A stretch of DNA of 48,159 nucleotides from Candidatus Latescibacterota bacterium (GTDB lineage Bacteria > JAAXHH01 > JACQVL01): contig JACQVL010000080.1 of assembly GCA_016209865.1 (NCBI GenBank), forward strand, positions 1-48,159, written 5' to 3'. The position numbers and the translations under genes are program-made. Under the pieces are notes generated by a model. That model worked only from the letters and a program-made list of their open reading frames with translations, was not told where the DNA came from and made no database searches. Numbering within the stretch: position 1 is the stretch's first letter; each line of letters opens with the position of its first letter. Positions 16,050 through 24,444 of this stretch are shown one piece after another.

Positions 16050-19000
16050 ATCACCCCATCCTCCCCGATGATGTCATACCCGCCGTCATCCCGACGGATC
16101 GCCGTCGCATGCGGGATGACCTCAACCCGGTCGCCCGGGCCGCAGTCGTAAAGCCAGGCGATCGAGCCAGCCGGAAACGCGCGCGTCAGGTCGACCGGCT
16201 CGACGACGGAGACCCGCGCATCACGCCGGAAGCCCGGACGGTGCGAGGCCAGCACGATGTCGTCAACCGGGACCCAGACCGACCGGTCAGCGTTGACCAG
16301 CCACGTCCCGCGGTAATACCCCTGCGCCGCTAAGTAGAGATATGTTTTCGTCACCAGCGACCGGCCGTCCGACCCATGACCGGACACGATGAACCGCCCG
16401 ATGCGGCATGAATCCACCCCGAACCGGACCTGACACCGGTCGGAGTCGCCGTCGATGTCAGTGATCGTGTACGCCGCCCCGTGACGGGTATTTCCGATCA
16501 GGATCATCTCTCCGACGAGGGCGCGAGGCGTCGCGCCCCGACAACGCGCATCCCATTCCACCACGATCATCGAGGGCTCATCCTCGACTGCACTGACCGT
16601 CCCGGACAGCCCGCCCGGAAGACGGAGGGCCACGCCGGTTGTCTCGATCATGCCCGCTCCGATCAAGTCGAGCCGGGTCACCCGTCCGGCCCGGTCCCAC
16701 CGGATGAGGCCGAGGCGGCCGGAGAATTTTAGATTTTGGATTTTAGATTTTGGATTGTTCAACCCGCAATCCGCAATACGCAATCCGCAATCTCCGCCCT
16801 GGATGACCACATCCACCCCGTCTGGGTGCTCGATTCGGAGTCCGACGGCGGCTGGGACCGGACGCCCGTCCTCGTCGCACACGGAAAGGGCGGACACGGC
16901 GTTCGTCTTCGGCGAGTCCCGGAACGGCTCGATCACGGACACGAACCGGCTGGCGAGCGTGTCCCCCCGGTTTCGCAGGATGACGTAGGTCAGCTGGTCG
17001 GGGAGGCCCGGCTTGCGCGGAGGCGGGCCGGCCGCGAAGATCGCCTCGTCCGACGGAACGGGGAACCATATCCTGAGTCCGGCGCGGTCTTCGGACTCCT
17101 GCCACGTCACCGACCAGGGACGATCCGGTCTGCCGCGCCGGACGTTGTCTAAGTACGAGTATCCGCTTCCCCGGTAGGTGTAGTACGACCGTCCCTTCCG
17201 GGCCGGGTCGCGGAGGTCGGGCTCGTCGTAGATGTCCATGAACGGGACGGCTTCCCCGGCCAGGGTCCCTGGCCGTGCCGTGACGGTGAGGCCGTCGACC
17301 TGGAGGAAGGGGGCGTCAAACCCATGCAGGCTGTAATCGTGCTGAACCCCGCCCGTCACGCGGAACAGGTCGATCACGTACCGGGCATCCGGGCCGAGGT
17401 CGACGAGCGCGGTCGTCCGCCGGTACTGGGCGGTGTGGCGGTAGGTCTCCGGCGCGTCGATATCAACAAACTGGAGACCCGGCAGGCTGACAAACCCCAG
17501 CAACCGGCCGGCCGCCTGCGTATCCTGCCGGCGCTCGTCGACCACGACGGTCGCGTGAGCGGCGGTGTTCTTCGTCCAGACCGGTGGGGTCTCCCCTTCT
17601 GCCGCGTGTTCCGGGTAACCTAAATCGGGGATCAGCTTCTTCCCGTATGCGAACACCTCCAGGTTGAGCCGGTCGAAATGGGCGTGTTCCGTCGCCGCCC
17701 GGCCGTAGTAGACCGCCACGGCGGTCTGGGCTTCCCCTTCCCCCGACCGGAGGAGGGCGAGGCCGTACCCGCCGAGCAGCCGGCTGCCGGTCGTCATCGT
17801 CCGGTACTGCCGGGCACCATCATCCACGCCGGACAGCGCCAACGGCGGGGCGAACAGATCATCGACGCTCTCAAACAGGACTCCTTCATCCCGGCGAGCG
17901 GCGCGGGTCTGGAGGAGGTACGCGAAGAGCGGGTCGCGGTACTGCTCGTAGGCGGTGCGCAGCGCGTCGTTCGATAACTCGACGAGGCCGCCGACCACAC
18001 TTCCCGCATCCCCGATCGCCGGGGTGAACCGGTCGAGACAGACGATCTCGGACGGCCAGGAGAACATCCGGCGGATTTTCGGCCGGTCCCAGACGGAGAC
18101 GCCGAGGCGTTCCAGCAGCCGGGCGACCCGACTGAGATGCTCGACCCAACTTGCGCAGTAGCCGGGTGAGGACTCCCATCCGATGCCCTCCCGGAAGAGC
18201 AGGTTGTCGAGCGCGAAGTCGAGGCCCTCTGCATGCGCCGCCTTGTCCCGGAAGAGGTAATCGTCGAAGCTCGTCAGCATCTCTTTGAGCAGGGTGGCCT
18301 CCCCGGTATTCCGGAGCACCCAGTCGACCGCTTCCTCCTGCCGCTGCCGGTCGCCCAGGACGAGAACCGCTGTCAGCAGCGCCTCCTGGTGTCCCCCGTA
18401 GTTGCTCCGAACCTGGCCCCGGTACACGGCCTCGATCCCCTCGATCAGGATATTCCGCTCGATGTGGGCACGCATCCCAGCCGCTCGCGGAGCGAAGTCG
18501 GGGATGTCGATGAGCGCGTCATGGACGCCGTCGTACGCCTCCGCGAACCCCTTGAGGACGCCGGCTTCGGAGATTTGGTTGAAGACCTTCCCCGTGTACT
18601 GAGGGGAGAATTCCACGGCATACATCGACTGGGTGTGGTAGTCCATCGCCGGGTAGACGTCCGCGATCCGGTCGAGCATGATGAGCGCCGTCCGGGCGTA
18701 CCCGGCCTCGCCCGTCAGGACGTACGCCCGCGCGAGCGTGGTCACCCCCTGGATGATCGCGTGCCAGAGGCTCTCACAGCAGTACGCGATGAACCAGTGG
18801 CGGAACCCCGCAGCCTCAGCGCGCCACCCCCAGCCGTCGTCCGGGTACGGCCCGGTCAGGAGGCTCCGGTCGTCCAGCCCCGTCCGGTAGAACGCGCCGA
18901 AGTCGTTGCTGGGGTACGATTCTCCCCCGATCCCGCAGGTCACCGTCCAGGGCGCCGTGAACGGGTCGTACTGCCATCCGCCCTGAGTGTACCCGCTCAA

Positions 19001-19231
19001 TCGCCGGGGCCCGCTCCCGTGGACCGGGCATCCTGTCATGTAATTGACGCTGAACGACCGGGGAACGCGTGCGTCTGGGATGAGGGCGCGAATCGCCTCG
19101 TCGGATAGAGTCATCCAGGGACTGACAGACGCGAGCATCCGGTCCACGATCGTGCGGGCAGAGGCATCCTGGGTGAGACGGTGACGAGCCAGATGGATGG
19201 AGTCCGGGGAGAGGAGAGTCATGAAGGCCAT
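16037..19231 (-). CDS. heparinase II/III-like protein with an in-frame repeat insertion
   Basis: This is a large protein (1064 residues) with the two-part layout of heparinase II/III or alginate-lyase-like enzymes. An alpha/alpha toroid covers about 100-430 (FIAYCCESLWHAIIQGVTTLARAY, then SNYGGHQEALLTAVLVLG). The beta-sandwich heparinase II/III region is at about 520-720 (TEHAHFDRLNLEVFAYGK, a typical H-x-H-x-D segment). The extra C-terminal part (about 750-1064) is less familiar. No signal peptide is evident, so the site of action is unclear. Residues about 812-835 are encoded by heptamer repeats (KSKIQNLKF), an insertion that keeps the frame. It starts 6 bp after the TonB-C gene and overlaps the oligopeptide-binding gene. 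Substrate unknown; activity on acidic polysaccharides is inferred from family. Confidence 0.85.
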   Translation of the reverse strand: MAFMTLLSPDSIHLARHRLTQDASARTIVDRMLASVSPWMTLSDEAIRALIPDARVPRSFSVNYMTGCPVHGSGPRRLSGYTQGGWQYDPFTAPWTVTCGIGGESYPSNDFGAFYRTGLDDRSLLTGPYPDDGWGWRAEAAGFRHWFIAYCCESLWHAIIQGVTTLARAYVLTGEAGYARTALIMLDRIADVYPAMDYHTQSMYAVEFSPQYTGKVFNQISEAGVLKGFAEAYDGVHDALIDIPDFAPRAAGMRAHIERNILIEGIEAVYRGQVRSNYGGHQEALLTAVLVLGDRQRQEEAVDWVLRNTGEATLLKEMLTSFDDYLFRDKAAHAEGLDFALDNLLFREGIGWESSPGYCASWVEHLSRVARLLERLGVSVWDRPKIRRMFSWPSEIVCLDRFTPAIGDAGSVVGGLVELSNDALRTAYEQYRDPLFAYLLQTRAARRDEGVLFESVDDLFAPPLALSGVDDGARQYRTMTTGSRLLGGYGLALLRSGEGEAQTAVAVYYGRAATEHAHFDRLNLEVFAYGKKLIPDLGYPEHAAEGETPPVWTKNTAAHATVVVDERRQDTQAAGRLLGFVSLPGLQFVDIDAPETYRHTAQYRRTTALVDLGPDARYVIDLFRVTGGVQHDYSLHGFDAPFLQVDGLTVTARPGTLAGEAVPFMDIYDEPDLRDPARKGRSYYTYRGSGYSYLDNVRRGRPDRPWSVTWQESEDRAGLRIWFPVPSDEAIFAAGPPPRKPGLPDQLTYVILRNRGDTLASRFVSVIEPFRDSPKTNAVSALSVCDEDGRPVPAAVGLRIEHPDGVDVVIQGGDCGLRIADCGLNNPKSKIQNLKFSGRLGLIRWDRAGRVTRLDLIGAGMIETTGVALRLPGGLSGTVSAVEDEPSMIVVEWDARCRGATPRALVGEMILIGNTRHGAAYTITDIDGDSDRCQVRFGVDSCRIGRFIVSGHGSDGRSLVTKTYLYLAAQGYYRGTWLVNADRSVWVPVDDIVLASHRPGFRRDARVSVVEPVDLTRAFPAGSIAWLYDCGPGDRVEVIPHATAIRRDDGGYDIIGEDGVICGE
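16727..16795. repeat. heptamer arrays inside the heparinase-like coding sequence
   Basis: Two arrays lie in frame in the gene. The left one (16727-16756) has units alternating ATTTTAG and ATTTTGG. The right one (16767-16794) has units of AATCCGC type. The left matches the intergenic arrays at 10833 and 35813. The right, with its leading TTCAACCCGC, matches the array at 31865-31890. The region translates to a low-complexity peptide unlike the rest of the protein. Confidence 0.9.
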
Positions 19232-19237
19232 GCGATG

Positions 19238-20284
19238 TTACGAATGAGGCCGGGGGGCCGAAGTCACCGGGAGGCGACGGGGTGAATGGAACTGGACGGG
19301 CACGCACATCCAGGTATCGACCGGCTGGCCGGCTAAGGTCGCCGGGACGAACCGGGAGCGTTTGATCGCGTTGAGCGCGGCCTCATCGTACTCCCGGTGC
19401 AACGACGAGACCAGGATCGCCTCCGTTACGCGGCCATCCGCCTCGACATGCGCTAAGAAGATGGACATCCCATCCAGCCCGTCGTGTTGAGCCTGGGCCG
19501 GGGATTCGACGGGAGCCAGCTCGACCAGATGCGGAGGCCGGTCGTAGGTCTGGCGCTGGAAGACCCGGCTCATCGCGCGGGCCTGCTCGATCGTGGCCTG
19601 CGGGACGAACGAGACGGTGAGGCCGACGAAGACCGCTTTTCTCCCGCCTTCCTGCGGGTATCCCTGGATCGGACCGCCGATCACGACGGGCGTCCCGTTC
19701 GTCGGCGCAGTTATTTTATAGCTCAAGAGGAGCTGGCCGTACCGCTCGACCGTGACCTGCGTCGACAGCCAGTCGGAGGCGTCTAAGAGGGAGGGAGTGA
19801 CATGGATCAAGTAATCGCGCGCCGGGAAGACCAGGCCCTCGTCCGCTGAATGCTCCTGTGATTCTGACTGGGCCGACAGCCAGGAATCTTTGACGACGAT
19901 CATCCCTTCCTCGGCGGTCAGGAGCTCAAAATGGGCAGACGGGTAGAGGGCGTTCAGACGGTCGTAGTATTGAGCCGTCTCACGGATGATATCCAGCATC
20001 CGGTCGCCATACCGGGAGACCGCCGCCGCTTCGAGCGGGGGGAGGGACAACGGGAGGACGCCGGTCGGCCTGGCCTCGAAGACGTGGACGGTTACCCGGA
20101 CTGACCGGTTCTGCGCTCGACCAGGCTCCCAGAAGGCGATCGCACGTTTTACCCGGGTGCTCAGCGGTTGATCCGCTGATGAGCCGGTGGGAGGCCGCGG
20201 CTGGGGTGACGCCAGACCCCAGTACACTAACGCACTCCCGATGAGGATCAGGATGGCAGGACGGAGGACGGTGGATGAGGGCAC
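19238..20284 (-). CDS. exported protein with C-terminal TonB domain
   Basis: A 348-residue protein starts with a hydrophobic signal or anchor (about 8-26, RPAILILIGSALVYWGLAS), followed by a long middle region without a family I recognise. It ends in a TonB-C-like domain (about 265-340: MSIFLAHVEADGRVTEAILVSS, then YDEAALNAIKRSRFVPATLAGQPV). It lacks the proline-rich spacer of true TonB, so it may be a periplasmic partner and not an energy transducer. It lies 5 bp after an anti-sigma gene and 6 bp before the heparinase-like gene, which places it in an ECF-controlled operon. The 180-residue middle part may sense or bind a ligand; that is speculation. Confidence 0.75.
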   Translation of the reverse strand: MPSSTVLRPAILILIGSALVYWGLASPQPRPPTGSSADQPLSTRVKRAIAFWEPGRAQNRSVRVTVHVFEARPTGVLPLSLPPLEAAAVSRYGDRMLDIIRETAQYYDRLNALYPSAHFELLTAEEGMIVVKDSWLSAQSESQEHSADEGLVFPARDYLIHVTPSLLDASDWLSTQVTVERYGQLLLSYKITAPTNGTPVVIGGPIQGYPQEGGRKAVFVGLTVSFVPQATIEQARAMSRVFQRQTYDRPPHLVELAPVESPAQAQHDGLDGMSIFLAHVEADGRVTEAILVSSLHREYDEAALNAIKRSRFVPATLAGQPVDTWMCVPVQFHSPRRLPVTSAPRPHS

Positions 20285-20289
20285 AACGC

Positions 20290-20832
20290 CTATCCTCTCC
20301 GCAGGCGTCCGGACTGGACAGGAGGGGGATCGAGCCAGATGATGATCATATCAGACCCGGCGACCTGGTAGACGGTGACGTTCGCCGCGCGGCCCTGGAG
20401 GTGGGCATCGCTGACGATCATCCCGTTCCGGGTCACGACGCTCCGCTCGATCTCATGCCGGGTGAACCACGCTTCGATCCGATCATGGCGCCAGATGGCG
20501 CAGAGCGACAGGACGACTAAGAGGACAGCCAGCACCACCCGCTGGAACGACAAGGAGAGCGCCAGGGTCTGCAAGAAGGACGGTGCGGGGGTGTCTGGCC
20601 GGAGACGGGCAACCCGTCCCATAACCTCACCCGCGAACGTGTCGAGGAATCCCGCCGGGGGCGGTCCCGCCCGGAGCCCCTCGACCCGCCCGTGGAACGC
20701 GCGCAGGGTATTGGCCTCCACATGGCAGCGGCGACAGGTATGGAGATGGCGTTTCATCCGACGCTTCACCGGAACCGGCAAGTCATCGCTGACGTACAGG
20801 GATAATTTTCGGCGGACCAGAAAACAGAGCAT
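20290..20832 (-). CDS. membrane anti-sigma factor with zinc-finger-like N-terminus
   Basis: A 180-residue protein from ATG 20832; the frame is open upstream into the sigma gene, but that part is out-of-frame coding. The N-terminus shows the anti-sigma zinc-finger pattern H-x3-C-x2-C (RRMKRHLHTCRRCHVEA, about 24-40). A transmembrane helix follows at about 98-116 (RVVLAVLLVVLSLCAIW), then a short periplasmic tail. It begins 17 bp after the ECF sigma gene, the normal order for a sigma/anti-sigma pair. It should hold the sigma factor at the membrane until an envelope signal arrives. Its tail (about 60 residues) is short and no sensor domain is recognisable. Confidence 0.82.
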   Translation of the reverse strand: MLCFLVRRKLSLYVSDDLPVPVKRRMKRHLHTCRRCHVEANTLRAFHGRVEGLRAGPPPAGFLDTFAGEVMGRVARLRPDTPAPSFLQTLALSLSFQRVVLAVLLVVLSLCAIWRHDRIEAWFTRHEIERSVVTRNGMIVSDAHLQGRAANVTVYQVAGSDMIIIWLDPPPVQSGRLRRG

Positions 20833-20849
20833 CGTCACGCCTCGCGATC

Positions 20850-21398
20850 TCAAGGGTTCATCAACGGCAATAACAGTTTCTTCAGCTTCCGACGGGCGTT
20901 GAAGAGATGGACACGCACCGTCGCCTCGGAGCATTCCATAATATCGCTGACTTCACGACAGGACAGCCCGTGTAAATCTCGCAGCGTGATCACCGCCCGA
21001 TGCGTCGGGGAGAGCCGTTCGAGCGCGTTCGACAACAACACGCGGTGTTCGTGGGCTTCCAGTTCGGCATCCGGCGTCCTCTGCTCGTGCATGAACGGCC
21101 TGAACGGAGTAATCCCGACCGCCTCGGACAGGACGCTGCGCTGGCGGCGGTAATCGATACACGTATTGATGAGAATCCGGTACAGCCACGTCGAGAACGT
21201 CCGGGAGAGGTCGAACGAATCGAGCGCCTGGTAGACCTTGACGAACGCGTCTTGCGCCGCCTCCTTCGCGTCCTCCCAGTCTCCGAGCATCTGGTACGCG
21301 ATGGCGACGGCCTGGTGCTGATACCGCGTCACCAGCGACTCAAACGCGTTGACGTTGCCGTGACGGCACTCGAGGATGTCGGAGCGGTCTGGGTTCAT
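20850..21398 (-). CDS. ECF-family RNA polymerase sigma factor
   Basis: This is a 182-residue sigma-E-like factor starting at ATG 21398. The open frame extends 77 codons further upstream, into sequence that is not protein-like and overlaps the end of selD. Region 2 (about 10-75) has FESLVTRYQHQAVAIAYQML, DAKEAAQDAFVKVYQAL and FSTWLYRILINTCIDYRR. Region 4 (about 120-175) has SPTHRAVITLRDLHGLSCREV and ATVRVHLFNARRKLKKLL. It directs RNA polymerase to a stress or substrate-responsive regulon. It is followed by its anti-sigma factor, a TonB-C protein and a heparinase-like gene. A TATAAT at 21432-21437 lies upstream, but no good -35 accompanies it. This fits autoregulation by an alternative promoter. 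Confidence 0.93.
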   Translation of the reverse strand: MNPDRSDILECRHGNVNAFESLVTRYQHQAVAIAYQMLGDWEDAKEAAQDAFVKVYQALDSFDLSRTFSTWLYRILINTCIDYRRQRSVLSEAVGITPFRPFMHEQRTPDAELEAHEHRVLLSNALERLSPTHRAVITLRDLHGLSCREVSDIMECSEATVRVHLFNARRKLKKLLLPLMNP

Positions 21399-21475
21399 GG
21401 CTGTTGGTCTCAATGTGAATGATTCTGTATAATTATACGTGACAGAACACAAAGCGTTTATGAAAATTTTCTCCC

Positions 21476-22531
21476 TCACACGACTCGAATCGGCGGATGT
21501 CCTGGCTCGGTCAGTTCGCCGATCGCGGTCGCATCCGGCACGCCGGCACGCCGGAGTTCCTCCAACAGACGGTCCGTCTTCTCGTTCGGGACGGCGATGA
21601 GCAGACCGCCGGACGTCTGCGCGTCGCACAACACCGTCCGCATCTCCTCGGAGAGGGACTCCGCCCAGGCAACGCTCTCGCTCTCCTCTAAGAAGCGCCG
21701 GGTGGCGGCCGTCCCGCCCGGAATAACCTTGTCAGCGGCCAACGGCCAGGCTTCAGGGAGGACGGGGACGCGCTCCGCCACGACCCGAGCGCCCACCCCG
21801 CTCCCCGCGACCATCTCACGCAGATGGCCGAGCAGCCCGTAGCCCGTCACATCCGTACACGCATCCACCCCGACGGCGATCATCGCCTCGGACGCCGCCC
21901 GGTTGAGGCGCGTCATCAAGGCCGTCGCGCGAGCGATCGTCGCCTCGTCCACCCGTTCGCGCTTGATGCCGGTGGTGATGATCCCGATGCCTAACGGCTT
22001 GGTCAGGATGAGCACATCGCCAAGCCGGCCTCCGGCGTTCGTGATGATGCGATGCGGGTGGATGAGGCCGGTGACCGCCAGGCCATACTTCGGCTCCGGG
22101 TCGTCGATGCTGTGGCCGCCGATGATCGTCACCCCGGCCTCGTGTGCCTTGTCCGCCCCGCCGCGCAGGATGTCGGACAGCAGGTCGAGGGGTAACTGCT
22201 GCGCGGGGAACGCGACTAAGTTGAGGGCGGTGAGCGGGCGTCCGCCCATCGCGTAGATGTCGCTCAGCGCGTTCGCGGCAGAGATCGCCCCGAAGCTGTA
22301 CGCATCGTCGACGATCGGGGTGAAAAAATCGACCGTCTGGACGAGCGCCAGGTCGTCGCTCAGCCGGTAGACGCCCGCGTCATCGGCGGTGTTCGTCCCG
22401 ACGAGCACGTTCGCGTCCGTGATCGGGGGCAACCGGCGCAGCACCTGCGCCAGGTCCGCAGGGCGGAGCTTGCACGCTCACCCGGCCCCGTGGCTGAACG
22501 CCGTCAGGCGGACGTTCGGTCGATCAGACAT
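21476..22531 (-). CDS. selD: selenide, water dikinase (SelD) with selenocysteine at residue 18
   Basis: SelD makes selenophosphate from selenide and ATP, the selenium donor for Sec-tRNA. Read from ATG 22531, the protein begins MSDRPNVRLTAFSHGAG, then a TGA codon (22478-22480), then ACKLRPADLAQVL. This is the active-site loop (GAG-C/U-x-C-K) of SelD, so TGA encodes selenocysteine at the catalytic position. The rest is typical: TADDAGVYRLSDDLALVQTVD, then FGAISAANALSDIYAMGG, IIGGHSIDDPEPKYG and CDAQTSGGLLIA. The total of 351 residues is the normal length. A strict stop-codon reading would begin at the GTG at 22444 and lose the catalytic loop. The start overlaps the methylmalonyl-CoA epimerase stop by 8 bp. 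Functional selA, selB and selC must exist elsewhere. Confidence 0.95.
22433..22480 (-). promoter_or_regulatory. candidate bacterial SECIS region of selD
   Basis: Starting 27 bases after the first base of the UGA, the mRNA can fold CUGGCGCAG / CUGCGCCGG, nine pairs with one G-U, closing a GUG loop. Bacterial SECIS hairpins sit just downstream of UGA and present G and U in the apical loop, so position and loop fit. The stem is fully coding, and alternative folds with the preceding ACCUG are possible. Confidence 0.5.
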
Positions 22532-22964
22532 CGTGGGACTCCTGAGTCGTGGCGGGCTGCCGTTCGCAGAGTTCGATCAGCACCCCGTTCGTGCTCTTCG
22601 GATGGAGGAACGCGACGCGCGTGCCCCCGGCGCCGGGTCGCGGCTGGTCGTCGATCAGACGAAACCCGCGCTGGCGGACGGCGTCCAGGGCGGCGTCCAG
22701 GTCGTCGACCTCGAACGCCAGGTGATGGATGCCTTCCCCGTGCTTCTGGATGAACCGGGCGATCGGGCTGTCCGGGCTGGTGGCTTCGAGCAGTTCGATC
22801 TCCGTATCCCCGACCGGCAGGAACGCCACCTTCACCCGTTCCGAGCTGACCTCCTCCCGGCCGTGCAGGGAGAGGCGGAGGGTGTCGTGATAGAGCGTCA
22901 ACGCGGCGTCCAGGCTGTTGACCGCGATCCCGATGTGCGCGATGCGGGGAAAAGGGTGACTCAT
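22524..22964 (-). CDS. mce: methylmalonyl-CoA epimerase
   Basis: This 146-residue vicinal-oxygen-chelate (glyoxalase-fold) protein interconverts (R)- and (S)-methylmalonyl-CoA. Two beta-alpha-beta-beta-beta modules are visible. Metal and catalytic residues are in IAHIGIAVNSLDAAL (His at about 10), EIELLEATSPDSPIARFI (the family's E-L-L-E motif), GEGIHHLAFEVDDLD (HH) and GVLIELCE (final Glu). IARFIQKHGEGIHHLAF is diagnostic for the epimerase over other glyoxalase-fold proteins. It sits in a run with the methylmalonyl-CoA mutase large subunit and overlaps selD by 8 bp. The pair supports a propionyl-CoA/succinyl-CoA route; the carboxylase is not in this window. Confidence 0.93.
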   Translation of the reverse strand: MSHPFPRIAHIGIAVNSLDAALTLYHDTLRLSLHGREEVSSERVKVAFLPVGDTEIELLEATSPDSPIARFIQKHGEGIHHLAFEVDDLDAALDAVRQRGFRLIDDQPRPGAGGTRVAFLHPKSTNGVLIELCERQPATTQESHDV

Positions 22965-22997
22965 GCCGGTCTCCTAATAGGGGGCAAAAAGGGTGGA

Positions 22998-24401
22998 TCA
23001 CGCCTCGAGGAGCTTAAACGCCACGGCGGAGAGGAAGCCCGCCAGGGTGCTGAGTCCGACGACGTTGGGACCGCCCAGATGCACCGCCTCCGGAATCATC
23101 GTCTGCGCGATCATCGTCAACATCGCCCCGGCTGCCATTCCCTCGATGCCGACCACAACCGTGTGCTCCACTTCTGCGCCGATCGAATAGCCGACCACCG
23201 CGCCGATCGCCGTCATCACCATTAAGGACACCCATAGCATCAAAATCTTCGGCGCCTTCCAACCCTGATCTTTCATCCCGATACTGCTCGACATCGCCTC
23301 GGGGAAGTTCGACAGGAACAGCCCGGCGATCAGGGTATACGGGATGACCGCTGTAAGCGCCGGAGCACCATACGCTAACTTGGCTGTTAAGATAGCCAGA
23401 AACCCGGCGCCGATGACAAAACTTTCAGGGATTCCATCGAGGAAGATTCCCAACCAGATGGCTAAGGGCGCGCCGCCATGCTCTTGAGCCGCGAGTCGGA
23501 CTTCATGGACCGTCGGGAGGGCCGCCCCGTGGAGCGTCTCAGCCGCTTGCTGTGCCCACTGCGCCGCGGCGGTGTCGGTCGCCCGATCATGGTGCTGCTG
23601 GAGTTCATCGAGCCGCTGACTGGCGATCTGTTTGGTGGCGGCTTCCAGTTCCGGGGAGACATCCCGCAACTTATCGAAGTCTTCTTTGAGCAATTCGAAC
23701 GCGACCGTGTCGTGTCGGGCGACAGCCTGAGCCGTCCGCGGAGCGCCGGTCAACAGGGCGATCTCACCGAGGACATCCCCGGCTCCCAGGGTTTTGAATT
23801 CATCCCCGTTCACGGACAGCGCGATCGCCCCCTGTTCGATAAAGTACATTCGATCCCCTTCATCCCCGGCATCGAACAACTTCTCCCCCGCGTCGAAGGA
23901 GACGGGACGGACATAGTCCACCAACATCCGAACCCGTTCAGGGGGGATGCTTCGGAAGAACTCGATGTGGCCCAGTCGGTGGAGCATCTGCTCGATCTGC
24001 TTCTTCCGACGCTGGCGGAGGTAGGTGATCGTCGTGGCGGCTTTACGCAGGTATCCACCCTTGGAGTTCAGGAGATGATCCAGGATCACGAAGAGAATCC
24101 CTCCGGCGATACTCCCGGCCAACAGAGAAACCATCGAGACCACGGCATCCCCCTGGTGTGAGTCGCCCGTCGCAAATTCTCCACCCTGTCCCACGACCGC
24201 CATCACAGTCGGCGCGACCAACTCGACGCTCAAGGCCGCCAGTAATGCTCCTGCGCCGAAAGCAGTCAGGGAGGCCGTGATCCCTGGCTTGGGTTTCCAC
24301 ACAATACCCAGCATCGACCCCATCGGGAGCGAGACCGCGCTGAACCCCCCTAACAGGAAGGCCCACAGGGCGTATTCGAGAGTGAAGGTCGTGGATTCCA
24401 T
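22998..24401 (-). CDS. ZIP-family metal transporter with an internal cyclic-nucleotide-binding domain
   Basis: A 467-residue protein of unusual design. Three hydrophobic helices lie at the N-terminus (about 8-115). A soluble insert (about 125-300) carries a cNMP-binding domain: IPPERVRMLVDYVRPVSFDAGE, then GDRMYFIEQGAIALSV and the phosphate-cassette-like GDVLGEIALLTGAPRTA. Five or more further helices follow (about 310-467). The second half shows ZIP-like metal-site motifs, GIFLDGIPESFVIGAG and LFLSNFPEAMSSS, plus MIAQTMIPEAVHLGG. ZIP proteins carry Zn, Fe or Mn into the cytoplasm. A cNMP or cNMP-like domain in the middle suggests ligand gating. It lies between the mutase and epimerase genes in the same direction. 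Whether the pocket still binds a nucleotide is uncertain. Confidence 0.82.
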   Translation of the reverse strand: MESTTFTLEYALWAFLLGGFSAVSLPMGSMLGIVWKPKPGITASLTAFGAGALLAALSVELVAPTVMAVVGQGGEFATGDSHQGDAVVSMVSLLAGSIAGGILFVILDHLLNSKGGYLRKAATTITYLRQRRKKQIEQMLHRLGHIEFFRSIPPERVRMLVDYVRPVSFDAGEKLFDAGDEGDRMYFIEQGAIALSVNGDEFKTLGAGDVLGEIALLTGAPRTAQAVARHDTVAFELLKEDFDKLRDVSPELEAATKQIASQRLDELQQHHDRATDTAAAQWAQQAAETLHGAALPTVHEVRLAAQEHGGAPLAIWLGIFLDGIPESFVIGAGFLAILTAKLAYGAPALTAVIPYTLIAGLFLSNFPEAMSSSIGMKDQGWKAPKILMLWVSLMVMTAIGAVVGYSIGAEVEHTVVVGIEGMAAGAMLTMIAQTMIPEAVHLGGPNVVGLSTLAGFLSAVAFKLLEA

Positions 24402-24444
24402 GTTCCCTGCTCTCCTCAGTCAATGGCCGGTGGGTCGGTCGCCC

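Noticed and set aside
18233-19108. A 291-codon plus-strand open frame
   Set aside because: Antisense to the heparinase-like gene; low-complexity Arg/Pro/Asp composition.
22478-22480. TGA in selD as a nonsense mutation or frameshift
   Set aside because: The frame is intact on both sides and the codon is exactly at the catalytic Cys/Sec position; selenocysteine explains all observations.
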